From Desulfobacterales bacterium (GTDB lineage: Bacteria > Desulfobacterota > Desulfobacteria > Desulfobacterales > C00003106), in NCBI GenBank assembly GCA_030594505.1, contig JAUVFC010000037.1, positions 1 to 10,756 on the forward strand: a DNA stretch of 10,756 bases, in the 5' to 3' direction. Position 1 is the stretch's first letter. Every line of letters begins with the position of its first letter. Below the pieces are notes generated by a model. It had not been told where the DNA came from and searched no databases. It saw only the letters and a program-made list of their open reading frames with translations. Made by a program: the position numbers and the translations under genes. Shown in pieces: positions 4,561 through 10,756 of the stretch.

Positions 4561-4568
4561 TTGACAGG
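4561..4568 (+). promoter_or_regulatory. TTGACAGG site before the virion operon
   Basis: A perfect -35 hexamer TTGACA (4561-4566) has no good -10 box at the right distance. The eight bases TTGACAGG also recur exactly in the operator cluster at 2412-2419. It could be an activator-dependent late promoter or a half-site for the same regulator. Confidence 0.3.
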
Positions 4569-4649
4569 ACGCAAGAATCGTGCCAAAGGGGTGAAAAACA
4601 GGCAGGTTTGCCCTGTAACACCAACTTTTTAAGGGAGGATTATACTACC

Positions 4650-5066
4650 ATGGAGATTAAAAGTTTATCAGCGGTCAGGGAGAAGTGGGCTCGTGTTACT
4701 CCGATGCGGACGGAGGATTACAAGCTTGGCATTAAAAACCCCAAGCGAGATTGGGCAGAAGAGACAGAAGCGGCCGAGGGCAACTGGAAAATGGGAATCG
4801 ATAAAGCCGCTTCCCAGGGATTATTTAAAAAGGGCGTGAGACAGGCTGGAACCGGCAAGTGGGAAAAGGGCGCTTTGGAGAAAGGCCCGCAGAGATTCGC
4901 CGAGGGCGCTATGCTTGCTGAAAGCGATTATGAAAAAGGCTTCGCTCCTTTTCATGCGGCCATCGAGCGCGCCGATCTTGGGCCCCGCTTTCCACGTCGG
5001 GATCCTCGAAACCTCAACAGGGTAAAAGCCGTTGTTGATGCGCTTGTCGCTGAAAAACTGAAGTAA
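4650..5066 (+). CDS. Helical repeat protein, putative virion component
   Basis: The 138-residue product shows four aromatic-x-x-Gly units at Y24, W46, W71 and Y94 (YKLG, WKMG, WEKG, YEKG), spaced 22-25 residues, so it is probably built of short repeated helices. It also carries NPKRDWAEET (30-39) and ends in a helix after RFPRRDPRN. I have an impression of similar unnamed proteins beside structural genes of uncultured viruses but cannot verify it. ATG 4650 is preceded by GGGAGG at 4633-4638 (spacing 11, rather long); longer in-frame starts lack a ribosome-binding site. It is first in a run of closely spaced genes reaching 9290. It is soluble and basic; internal scaffold, cement or DNA-associated protein are all possible. 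Confidence 0.65.
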   Translation: MEIKSLSAVREKWARVTPMRTEDYKLGIKNPKRDWAEETEAAEGNWKMGIDKAASQGLFKKGVRQAGTGKWEKGALEKGPQRFAEGAMLAESDYEKGFAPFHAAIERADLGPRFPRRDPRNLNRVKAVVDALVAEKLK

Positions 5067-5079
5067 TCGGAGGTAGTAA

Positions 5080-5247
5080 ATGACCTGGCCGGATGAGAAG
5101 ATTATAGCGATTTTATCGCTATTAGTAATTGCAATTATGGTCATCGGCGTCACGAAAATTGACGGCCTGGACGTGGCAATTAATGTTGTTTGTGCCATCG
5201 GTGGTCTGGTGACCGGCGGTGCCCTGGACAATCGGACAAAAGAGTAA
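5080..5247 (+). CDS. Small two-helix membrane protein, putative virion membrane protein
   Basis: This 55-residue frame has a good GGAGG six bases before ATG 5080. After MTWPDEK it has a hydrophobic helix (about 8-23, IIAILSLLVIAIMVIG), a short polar turn with KIDGLDV, and a second glycine-rich hydrophobic helix (about 31-48, ending GGLVTGGAL) before a charged tail DNRTKE. That is a hairpin-type integral membrane protein. In tailless viruses with an inner lipid layer, proteins of this size sit in the virion membrane next to the capsid gene. A holin is the main alternative. It lies 13 bases after the previous gene and 12 before the capsid candidate. Confidence 0.75.
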   Translation: MTWPDEKIIAILSLLVIAIMVIGVTKIDGLDVAINVVCAIGGLVTGGALDNRTKE

Positions 5248-5259
5248 CGGAGGTGGAAT

Positions 5260-6378
5260 ATGGCTTTAATACAGGCTTTAGCAATAAAAACGGTTTTGGG
5301 AGATACGGACCTGGAGCTGAAAGCGGATCCGGGTGAGAGTTTCCTGATAAAGGACATCAGGATTTATAATCCGGCGTCCAATTATGTCACGCTGCAAACC
5401 AGCAAAACGACAATCGGCTATTATCGCGTTGGAGCACAAATGGGCTCTCATTTACCGTTTGTTCCTGGGCGAAGTTTGCCACGGCAAACAGCGCACGGGC
5501 ATACGGCGTGGACGGTTGATGCAAGCGAAACTGCTGGTGACATAACTCTGTTTGTGCCTATCCTCGAGGGCGATGGAACCGCCCAGGCAGGTGTCACGGT
5601 TGGTCACGCGGGAGGCGGAACCGATATTGATATTATGACCAGTAATGACATCGCGGCTTTAGGCGCTAACGTGCCTATGCCCGGGCAGATGACATTGTTC
5701 GCACTGATGCAAAAGTGGGGACTGTTAGACGGTTATCCGGTTGCGGTCGGTGAGACGTTCAAAATTACCGGCGCAAAACAGGCAAACGCAATCCAGATGG
5801 TTACGTACGAGATTTATGACGAAGAGGATATGAAGGCAGAAATGCCGAACGGGTCCAGGGCGCTTGAATATATTTTCCTGAACTACGGAAACACAGGCGC
5901 TTCTATCACTGCCCCCGGGTCTCACTTGTTTGACACAACGCTTAATCCGGGCGAGTTTGCGGATTTTCCCTTTGGGAAAACCGTACCGGCGAAAACAGAA
6001 ATTGATTTGGTTGCCATTTTGGCAAGCGATTTCGCGCCGAGTGAAAACGATGGTTCCGACAGCCAGTACACGCAGTACTTAAAGCTGATCGCGGAGAGAG
6101 AAACGCTCTTCGATGAAGATCGCAACGGACTCCTGATGTTGGGTCCGAGTGGTACCAATGTTGGCGGGCGTGACAGAATCGGCGAAGGCCAGTCGCTATT
6201 CGGGAATTATTCGGATGTTGATATGAATATGCCTTTTAAGTTCGCCACACCGCTCACATATAAGGGCGGGGATGATCTGGACATATATGTCACAACGGCA
6301 GGGGCAGGCTCTTATAAAGATATCGCGGTTGCAGAGCATGAGATTGCGTTAATCTTAAAAGTCAGGAGAGGTGAATAA
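5260..6378 (+). CDS. Candidate major capsid protein (possible double jelly-roll)
   Basis: The 372-residue protein is beta-rich with no catalytic motif or membrane helix. Two halves look like separate beta-sandwiches. About 17-115 begins LELKADPGESFLIKDIRIYN and runs through LPFVPGR to GDITLFVPI. About 157-372 begins YPVAVGETFKITGA and ends EIALILKVRR. The halves are joined by a helical linker (about 128-155). The length fits double jelly-roll capsid proteins of the PM2/PRD1/FLiP/STIV kind (roughly 270-400 residues). Its position after a small membrane protein and at the head of other beta-rich genes, plus absence of portal or tail genes, supports this. Alternatives are a single-copy spike or another structural protein. 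GGAGGTGG just upstream fixes ATG 5260. The fold call is inference from pattern only. Confidence 0.5.
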   Translation: MALIQALAIKTVLGDTDLELKADPGESFLIKDIRIYNPASNYVTLQTSKTTIGYYRVGAQMGSHLPFVPGRSLPRQTAHGHTAWTVDASETAGDITLFVPILEGDGTAQAGVTVGHAGGGTDIDIMTSNDIAALGANVPMPGQMTLFALMQKWGLLDGYPVAVGETFKITGAKQANAIQMVTYEIYDEEDMKAEMPNGSRALEYIFLNYGNTGASITAPGSHLFDTTLNPGEFADFPFGKTVPAKTEIDLVAILASDFAPSENDGSDSQYTQYLKLIAERETLFDEDRNGLLMLGPSGTNVGGRDRIGEGQSLFGNYSDVDMNMPFKFATPLTYKGGDDLDIYVTTAGAGSYKDIAVAEHEIALILKVRRGE

Positions 6379-6379
6379 A

Positions 6380-6745
6380 ATGGTATATTTTCAGGCATTA
6401 GATGCCAGCGCCGCAAGCGGCGCGACGGATTATGATGACGGATTATCCTCTACAACGGAAAATCCAAAAACTCTCTTGTCAATCCTCGTCATCGGGACCG
6501 TACTTGGTTCGGTTGGTAGTATGATTCAGATCTGGTATGAGCAAGAGAAAATCGCAGAGCTGCCTATCTTCCTGTTCGACAACCTTTTTGCAAGTGGTCA
6601 GTCGGAGCCGTACAGTAAAAACCGGATAAATGAAATCGAGGTTGGTTTTAAGATTCCGGTTGGGGCAAAGGTAAAGCTCGCGATCAAAGCGGTTGGCGGA
6701 ACGCAAACCGTCGTGGGTGCATACAGATACGAGATCACAGCCTAA
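6380..6745 (+). CDS. Beta-rich putative minor virion protein
   Basis: The 121-residue product begins MVYFQALDASAASGATDYDD, then alternates predicted strands: LLSILVIGTVLG, SMIQIWYEQEKIAELPIFLFDN, INEIEVGFKIPVGAKVKLAIKAV, and VVGAYRYEITA. This looks like a single beta-sandwich, as in penton, cement or fibre-base proteins. It starts 1 base after the capsid candidate's stop; GAGGTG six bases before ATG 6380 favours that codon over GTG 6371, which would overlap the upstream gene. Tight coupling suggests coordinated expression with the capsid protein. I do not recognise a named family. Confidence 0.6.
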   Translation: MVYFQALDASAASGATDYDDGLSSTTENPKTLLSILVIGTVLGSVGSMIQIWYEQEKIAELPIFLFDNLFASGQSEPYSKNRINEIEVGFKIPVGAKVKLAIKAVGGTQTVVGAYRYEITA

Positions 6746-6760
6746 AAAGGGGGTGATCAC

Positions 6761-7360
6761 ATGATACCAGGTACACCTTTTAATCCTGCGACTGAAACCA
6801 GTCGCAGGCCTACACCAGAGAAGTTCGATCATTTGCGGCGATGGGTTGAGCCGGTCAAGCGTGATATTAAAATAACTAATATCACTGAAATGACCGACAT
6901 CAACACGCAGCTTGAGCAAAACGCCGAGCTGTATGTTGATAATATCATCAGCCGCGTCATTGCCCAGCTGATCGGAAAATATGGTGATGGGTTTGTCACG
7001 ATTGAGGCAACGGAGGGCGGTGCGTTAAAGGTTGCGTCTGTGGGAAGCGGGCAAACGGTTTTAGTAAAGGCCATTACTTTTGCGACCGCGGCAACCCACG
7101 AAGTAATAGCGGCGGTCTCCGGGAAGAAAGTCAAGATCACAAACCTTATGCTTACCGTGGCCGGTGAGACAAACCTTACATTTAAAAGCAATACGACCGC
7201 TCTTTCCGGCGCGCTGGATTTTGGCGGAACGGATGAACCGCGCGGTATGGTTCAACACTTCGGAGATTCTCCGCTTGAAACGGCTGAGGGCGAAGCGTTT
7301 AATATCACGAGTTCAGGAGCGGTGCAGTTGTCGGGCTACGCAACATATTTTACGGAGTAA
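6761..7360 (+). CDS. Virion protein with C-terminal beta-sandwich, spike or penton-like
   Basis: The 199-residue protein has a polar N-terminus (1-45, MIPGTPFNPATETSRRPTPE), a helical stretch (46-75, VIAQLIGKYGD), a short beta part around TIEATEGGALKVASVGSG, and a C-terminal domain (about 105-199). That domain runs HEVIAAVSGKKVKITNLMLT, NLTFKSNTTALSGALDF, SPLETAEGEAFNIT, and VQLSGYATYF. The pattern of a core strand pair, a 'TALSG' turn, an 'ETAEGE' hairpin and a terminal strand is a familiar single-domain beta-sandwich on phage spike, fibre or decoration proteins. An attachment region at the N-terminus and an exposed C-terminus are inferred. AAAAGGGGGTGATCAC upstream provides the ribosome-binding site. 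Confidence 0.6.
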   Translation: MIPGTPFNPATETSRRPTPEKFDHLRRWVEPVKRDIKITNITEMTDINTQLEQNAELYVDNIISRVIAQLIGKYGDGFVTIEATEGGALKVASVGSGQTVLVKAITFATAATHEVIAAVSGKKVKITNLMLTVAGETNLTFKSNTTALSGALDFGGTDEPRGMVQHFGDSPLETAEGEAFNITSSGAVQLSGYATYFTE

Positions 7361-7366
7361 GACAAT

Positions 7367-8386
7367 ATGGCGTTTGAGCGAATAAGCGGGATCGAACTCA
7401 GCGCAGGGGAAAAGTGGCTGCGGGCGGCGGCTATTGATCAGCCGAACGGGTTTGCGTATTTTGGAACGTACACAACCCCGGCTATTGTTATAAAGGTAGC
7501 GTTATCGACTCTTGCGAGGGTCGGGGCGTTGACGCTTGAGGCCGATGAAACCGGCCTACATGCGGCGGTCATCGATCAGCCGAACGGATTTGCGTATTTT
7601 GGAGATTTTTCCAACCCTGCAAAAGTCATAAAAGTACAGTTGTCGGATTTTACCCGTGTCGGGGCGTTGACGCTTGAGGCGGGTGAACCGTGGTTGTTTT
7701 CGGCGGTCATCGATCAACCGAACGGATTTGCGTACTTTGGGAATGGCTCCTGGCCCGGGAAGATCATAAAAGTACAATTATCGGATTTTACCCGTGTCGG
7801 GGCGTTGACGCTTGAGGCCGATGAAAACGATCTGCGTTCAGCGGTCATCGACACGACAAGCGGATTTGCGTACTTCGGAACGGAGTCATCTCCGGGTAGA
7901 GTTATAAAGGTGCTGTTGTCGGATCTTACCCGTGTCGGAGCGTTGACGCTTGAAACGGGCGAAAACAACCTGCGTTCAGCGGTCATTGACACGGCGAGCG
8001 GGTTTGCGTATTTCGGTACTGATACAGATCCGGGAAAAGTTATAAAGGTGCGGTTGTCGGATCTTGCCCGAATCGGGACGCTTACGCTCGAAACAAACGA
8101 AAGTAATCTGGAAGCGGCGGTCATTGACACAGTAAACGGATTTGCATATTTCGGTACTGACAACACATCGAGGTTTATCGTACAAATTAAGTTGTCGGAT
8201 TTTACCCGTGTCGGGGCGTTGACGCTTGAGGCGGGTGAAGACTATATACAATCGGCGGTCATCGACACGACAAACGGATTTATATATTTTGGTAATGAAG
8301 ACGATCCGAGCAGGATTGTAAAGGTGGGAACTGCTGAAGCACCGCCCGGATTAAACCATTTAATGTTTATGGGCGTTGGATCTTAG
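7367..8386 (+). CDS. Seven-repeat protein, probable seven-bladed beta-propeller; putative host-recognition protein
   Basis: The 339-residue protein is almost entirely seven contiguous 46-residue repeats starting at residues 5, 51, 97, 143, 189, 235 and 281, plus a 13-residue tail PGLNHLMFMGVGS. A typical unit runs RVGALTLEAGE, SAVIDTTNGFAYFG, a variable loop, then IKVQLSDFT. The strand pattern and the count of exactly seven fit a closed seven-bladed propeller resembling YVTN/NHL/WD-type repeats. Residues 12-15 and 30-36 of each unit vary most and would form exposed loops, while the core is almost constant. It has no signal peptide. Position in the virion operon suggests a particle-bound ligand-binding protein, for example a receptor binder. 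GGAG (7354-7357) lies in the preceding gene's end. Confidence 0.75.
   Translation: MAFERISGIELSAGEKWLRAAAIDQPNGFAYFGTYTTPAIVIKVALSTLARVGALTLEADETGLHAAVIDQPNGFAYFGDFSNPAKVIKVQLSDFTRVGALTLEAGEPWLFSAVIDQPNGFAYFGNGSWPGKIIKVQLSDFTRVGALTLEADENDLRSAVIDTTSGFAYFGTESSPGRVIKVLLSDLTRVGALTLETGENNLRSAVIDTASGFAYFGTDTDPGKVIKVRLSDLARIGTLTLETNESNLEAAVIDTVNGFAYFGTDNTSRFIVQIKLSDFTRVGALTLEAGEDYIQSAVIDTTNGFIYFGNEDDPSRIVKVGTAEAPPGLNHLMFMGVGS
7379..8344 (+). repeat. Seven tandem 138-bp repeats inside the propeller gene
   Basis: The segment GACGCTTGAG or its variant recurs at 7531, 7669, 7807, 7945, 8083 and 8221, each exactly 138 bp after the last. The first unit (7379-7516) is diverged at that point. Several units share long identical stretches around TTTTACCCGTGTCGGGGCG, indicating recent duplication or gene conversion between units. 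Confidence 0.9.
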
Positions 8387-8393
8387 TGAGACG

Positions 8394-8711
8394 ATGGACT
8401 TAAAAAGGACAGCATTTTCACGGCGTTTTAAAGTTAAAACTTTCGCAGATGGAACTTATATTGTACGAGTGCTGGAATATGATTGCCTGGGTAAAATGAA
8501 AAGCGATATAAAGTATCGCGAGATCCCTGGTCCAGACACATTGAAAATGGGGCAAAAAGACGCGAGGAGTTTGAAACAACTGCAGGAAGGTTGCTGCCCG
8601 CCGCAACTGACGAAGGATTTTATAGAACAAGAAGGGGCACTGATAGAAAGAGATCCGGTCGAGGAGGCAATGAAATTACACAAGCGGGGCTATTTTGGCG
8701 GGGGTGGATAG
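8394..8711 (+). CDS. Unrecognised 105-residue protein in the virion operon
   Basis: The product begins MDLKRTAFSRRFKVKTF, has a beta-rich first half (TYIVRVLEYDCLGKM, IKYREIPGP), a basic helical segment (ARSLKQLQEGCCPPQLTKDF) with a double cysteine, and a glycine-rich end RGYFGGGG. No membrane span or known motif is seen. The start could be TTG 8376, overlapping the propeller gene by 11 bases, or ATG 8394; ATG is preferred, though neither has a good ribosome-binding site. The 3' end overlaps the next gene. Its place suggests a structural or assembly protein; the function is unknown. Confidence 0.6.
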   Translation: MDLKRTAFSRRFKVKTFADGTYIVRVLEYDCLGKMKSDIKYREIPGPDTLKMGQKDARSLKQLQEGCCPPQLTKDFIEQEGALIERDPVEEAMKLHKRGYFGGGG

Positions 8712-8886
8712 AAGTTTGGACGGTATTTACCAAGGAATATTGGGCGGAATTGTCCCAGCTGCCGTTATGGTTATAGTCTATTTCGTTGCCATGGCCGGAC
8801 GGCTCGCAAAGATCGAAACTAATATTTGCTGGTTGATAAAGGAGTTACGCGGGTGCCAACTACGCTCAAAAGACCGTTCGCTTTAG
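8704..8886 (+). CDS. Small single-span membrane protein with charged helical tail
   Basis: GTG 8704, inside GGGGTGGATAG, overlaps the upstream stop by 8 bases (TTG 8695 is an alternative). The 60-residue product has one strong hydrophobic helix (about 11-31, GILGGIVPAAVMVIVYFVAMA) followed by RLAKIETNICWLIKELRG, a coiled-coil-like helix. This layout is common in phage membrane-anchored small proteins such as holin-associated or XhlA-like proteins, and in minor membrane proteins of lipid-containing virions. Which applies here cannot be decided. The last 34 bases overlap the next gene, implying coupled translation. Confidence 0.6.
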   Translation: MDRSLDGIYQGILGGIVPAAVMVIVYFVAMAGRLAKIETNICWLIKELRGCQLRSKDRSL

Positions 8887-9290
8887 ACTGGCGCGGACAT
8901 CCTCCGCATATGCTGGCCCCGGATGTACCGGTTTGGTATAGATTCCTGGAGAAATGGGGACATGAAATTGAAAAGCTTTGGTATGACTGCCTTCTTGGCG
9001 GGCCTTTCCTCACCGAAGAAGAAGAAAAGGATCCTGTAAAAAAGTCGTGGCGTTATGTAAATTCAAAACGCCCGGACGCTATTGCGGAAACTAAAAACGA
9101 AGTCTGGATAATAGAGGTCAGCGCAAACCCAGGCCTCCGGGCCATGGGTCAGGTTTTTACATACCAAACACTTTGGCAGGAAGATCCTAAAATTGAGAAA
9201 ATAGATCGGATGGTCCTGGTTGTCGAAACACTCGACACGGACCTTGGGGCCGCGGCCGCGAAAATGGGCGCGTTAATCTACGTTGTGTAG
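8853..9290 (+). CDS. PD-(D/E)XK-fold-like protein with altered active site
   Basis: GTG 8853 has GGAG 8 bases upstream; TTG 8826 is less likely. The 145-residue protein has the core layout of PD-(D/E)XK nucleases: RPDAIAETKNEVWIIEVS (73-90) supplies D75 and E88, then a helix with GLRAMGQVFTYQTLW (94-108), then strands RMVLVVETL and ALIYVV. In active enzymes the residue two after the Glu is Lys; here it is S90, so the site may be inactive or use another Lys. The fold ranges from restriction and recombination nucleases to packaging proteins. A nuclease-like gene at the end of a structural operon is unusual. The C-terminus is complete and a terminator follows 27 bases later. Confidence 0.55.
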   Translation: MPTTLKRPFALDWRGHPPHMLAPDVPVWYRFLEKWGHEIEKLWYDCLLGGPFLTEEEEKDPVKKSWRYVNSKRPDAIAETKNEVWIIEVSANPGLRAMGQVFTYQTLWQEDPKIEKIDRMVLVVETLDTDLGAAAAKMGALIYVV

Positions 9291-9316
9291 TAAAACTCTA
9301 CAAAGTTATTGATTAC

Positions 9317-9343
9317 AGGAGCTCTGAGAGCTCCTTTTTTTTT
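9317..9343 (+). terminator. Strong intrinsic terminator ending the virion operon
   Basis: AGGAGCTCT (9317-9325) and AGAGCTCCT (9327-9335) form an almost uninterrupted palindrome, followed by T to 9343. It ends the rightward unit that starts near 4650; the next gene begins 16 bases later, so some readthrough or an unseen promoter is needed. Confidence 0.85.
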
Positions 9344-9358
9344 GAGAGGATCCTAAAA

Positions 9359-10756
9359 ATGGCCGATTACGTTGCGCCTTTTAAATTACCAGAATTTACG
9401 ACTTCGGAGTACGAAAAGAAGAAAGCTGATTACGTGGCTGAACATGGATACACAGTTACTTTCCCGAAGATCGGCGATATAATACATCTCTGGCCAAAAA
9501 AGAGAATGACGGAACAAGAAAAGGTTTTATGGTATTCAGGAAAAAGAAGAGAAATCCCTGAACGCCGACAGATGGAGCTATACAAGCAAAAAGAAAGATC
9601 GAAAGAGAAGTACAACCGGATGTTAGCGAGTCCGATCCCAGGCTGGATGACAAATTACACGTCGATCTTAACTGCGTGGGACAATGTTCAGGACGTTATC
9701 ATCACGCTTGCAGCCATCGGGCGGATTGCCCTCAAATTCCTACCACGACTTGCGGTCGGCTGGGTTGCGTGGCCGATATCAATACTATGGGTGATCGCGT
9801 CGGTCATGTCTACAATAGCCGCGCCGACAATGTGCGTGTTAAATCCAATGGGCTGTAAAATCAAAATGAAGAAAGATCTTCAGCGCAGAAAAAAAGCGCT
9901 GAAAGCCAGGGGAAAACCGCCGGAAACAGGAACAAAAGCATTTTATGAAATAGAAAAAAGCAAACTGAAACATGGATTCAAGGGTTACGCGAAAAGCGGC
10001 GGGTTTTTGCCTTCCTTTTCGGAAGGCATACAAGCCCTGCAAGTCACGAAGGATGTTTGGGGCGTGGGGTTGTCAATCGGGCCGATATTCGGCATTGCCT
10101 ACGATCTAATAACCGGCGGCGTGAGATGGGCAATCGGGCAAGATGTGACATTTAAGAACGCGCCGACAGATATCGAGATTTTCCGCAAAGCAACGGACAA
10201 GAAGCATGAATATGCCCGCTGGAAGCGGCCTAAGACGAAAATGACAAAAGCTGAATTCCTGGCCTGGAAAGAAAAGAAGATTGCGTCCGGAACATGGGGA
10301 ATTCAATCGAAGCAAGATTACGAAGTCCAACAGGCCATGAAAATGAGTCAGCACACATACGGCTGGAAACATCAAACAGTGTGGGAAGAGGAAACGGCCA
10401 TGTATTGCATGGCGGAGGTCGCGGGCCAGGGTATCAGGAATATTTTAGACTATTGGAATCCGATGGAAAACATCGAGGGTCTGGAGTATATCGAGATCGA
10501 GGCTTACAACGAGCCTAACCCGCTCATAGAGGAAATGCTGAGAGAGGAGGGGTTAGACCCTGATCAGGGGATTGCGTGGCCACAGCTTGGCAAGCGATGG
10601 GCGACGTATGAGGAAATACAAACGTCCCTGGCTCCGGTTGCGGCATGGAATTTCGAACATTTTACAGAAAATTGTGATGATGAGGACCTAAAAGCGGTGA
10701 TGGAGAACTCCGCAATCGAGCACGGCTTGCACAACATAGCAATGCTGGAGGGACCC
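9359..10756 (+). CDS. Large membrane-associated protein, incomplete at right edge; putative virion protein
   Basis: ATG 9359, with AGAGGA eight bases upstream, opens a frame that stays open for 466 codons to the window's end. The first 100 residues are charged and helical (MADYVAPFKLPEFTTSEYEK; many Lys/Arg/Glu around 50-90). A long hydrophobic stretch follows at about 111-160 (DVIITLAAIGRIAL, then WPISILWVIASVMSTIAAP), probably two spans, then a basic segment (165-215) and another hydrophobic segment with ALQVTKDVWGVGLSIGPIFGIAYD (226-249). The rest is soluble and acidic towards the end. There are no enzyme motifs and no Walker A, so it is not the packaging ATPase. Location and topology suggest a large minor virion or genome-entry protein anchored in membrane; this is inference. 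Confidence 0.7.
   Translation, partial: MADYVAPFKLPEFTTSEYEKKKADYVAEHGYTVTFPKIGDIIHLWPKKRMTEQEKVLWYSGKRREIPERRQMELYKQKERSKEKYNRMLASPIPGWMTNYTSILTAWDNVQDVIITLAAIGRIALKFLPRLAVGWVAWPISILWVIASVMSTIAAPTMCVLNPMGCKIKMKKDLQRRKKALKARGKPPETGTKAFYEIEKSKLKHGFKGYAKSGGFLPSFSEGIQALQVTKDVWGVGLSIGPIFGIAYDLITGGVRWAIGQDVTFKNAPTDIEIFRKATDKKHEYARWKRPKTKMTKAEFLAWKEKKIASGTWGIQSKQDYEVQQAMKMSQHTYGWKHQTVWEEETAMYCMAEVAGQGIRNILDYWNPMENIEGLEYIEIEAYNEPNPLIEEMLREEGLDPDQGIAWPQLGKRWATYEEIQTSLAPVAAWNFEHFTENCDDEDLKAVMENSAIEHGLHNIAMLEGP

Noticed and set aside
4438..4632. 64-codon rightward frame between the peptidase and the virion operon
   Set aside because: TTG start, no ribosome-binding site, overlaps the peptidase end and covers the operator palindromes; composition looks non-coding.
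4821..5357. 178-codon leftward frame
   Set aside because: Antisense to three consecutive well-supported rightward genes; no ribosome-binding site or motif.
6479..6919. 146-codon leftward frame
   Set aside because: Antisense shadow across two rightward virion genes and their junction.
7556..8251. Leftward frames with internal repeats inside the propeller gene
   Set aside because: Their repetition simply mirrors the 138-bp repeats of the rightward gene; the rightward frame makes a coherent protein.
9359..10756. Packaging ATPase or integrase assignment for the incomplete gene
   Set aside because: No Walker A/B motif or recombinase catalytic pattern; hydrophobic spans dominate its middle.

Overview
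The window looks like part of a bacterial virus or a virus-derived integrated element, not ordinary chromosome. Genes are small and tightly packed, most start behind strong GGAGG-type ribosome-binding sites, and several transcription units end in GC-rich hairpins followed by T-runs. This is bacterial expression grammar. A lysin-like M15-type peptidase also suggests a host with peptidoglycan. The host cannot be named from this sequence.

Layout: (1) 1-175, the tail end of an unrecognised rightward gene. (2) 337-702, a striking non-coding block: a 27-bp perfect foldback enclosing two complex hairpins, next to an 18-bp perfect AT-rich palindrome, followed by an intrinsic terminator and enclosed by a 13-bp inverted repeat. 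It could be a structured RNA, a single-strand/replication origin or a partition site. (3) 915-2006, a leftward cassette of three overlapping genes: an AbrB-fold DNA-binding protein, a ParB-like protein with an added zinc ribbon, and a 47-residue protein. (4) 2007-2615, a control region between the divergent units, rich in inverted repeats, with a phased cluster of TTGAC half-sites over a good sigma70-type promoter. (5) 2616-4457, small early or middle genes: a small basic protein, a zinc-finger/coiled-coil protein, a winged-helix-like protein, a 19-residue membrane peptide, an unknown 80-residue protein and the M15-like peptidase. (6) 4650-9290, a long rightward operon read as the virion module. 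(7) 9359 to the right edge, an incomplete large membrane protein starting behind the operon's terminator.

The virion module encodes, in order, a helical protein with aromatic-x-x-Gly repeats, a 55-residue two-helix membrane protein, a 372-residue beta-rich protein that is the best candidate major capsid protein (possibly double jelly-roll), two further beta-rich proteins that could be penton, spike or minor capsid subunits, a protein made of exactly seven 46-residue repeats (a probable seven-bladed beta-propeller, plausibly for host recognition), a 105-residue unknown, a one-helix membrane protein, and a PD-(D/E)XK-fold-like protein with an altered active site. No portal, terminase, tape-measure or tail gene is visible. 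Together with the several small membrane proteins this fits a tailless, membrane-containing icosahedral virus, but the packaging ATPase and replication protein that would settle the matter are not in the window. Assignments are from reading the sequence only; no database search was possible.
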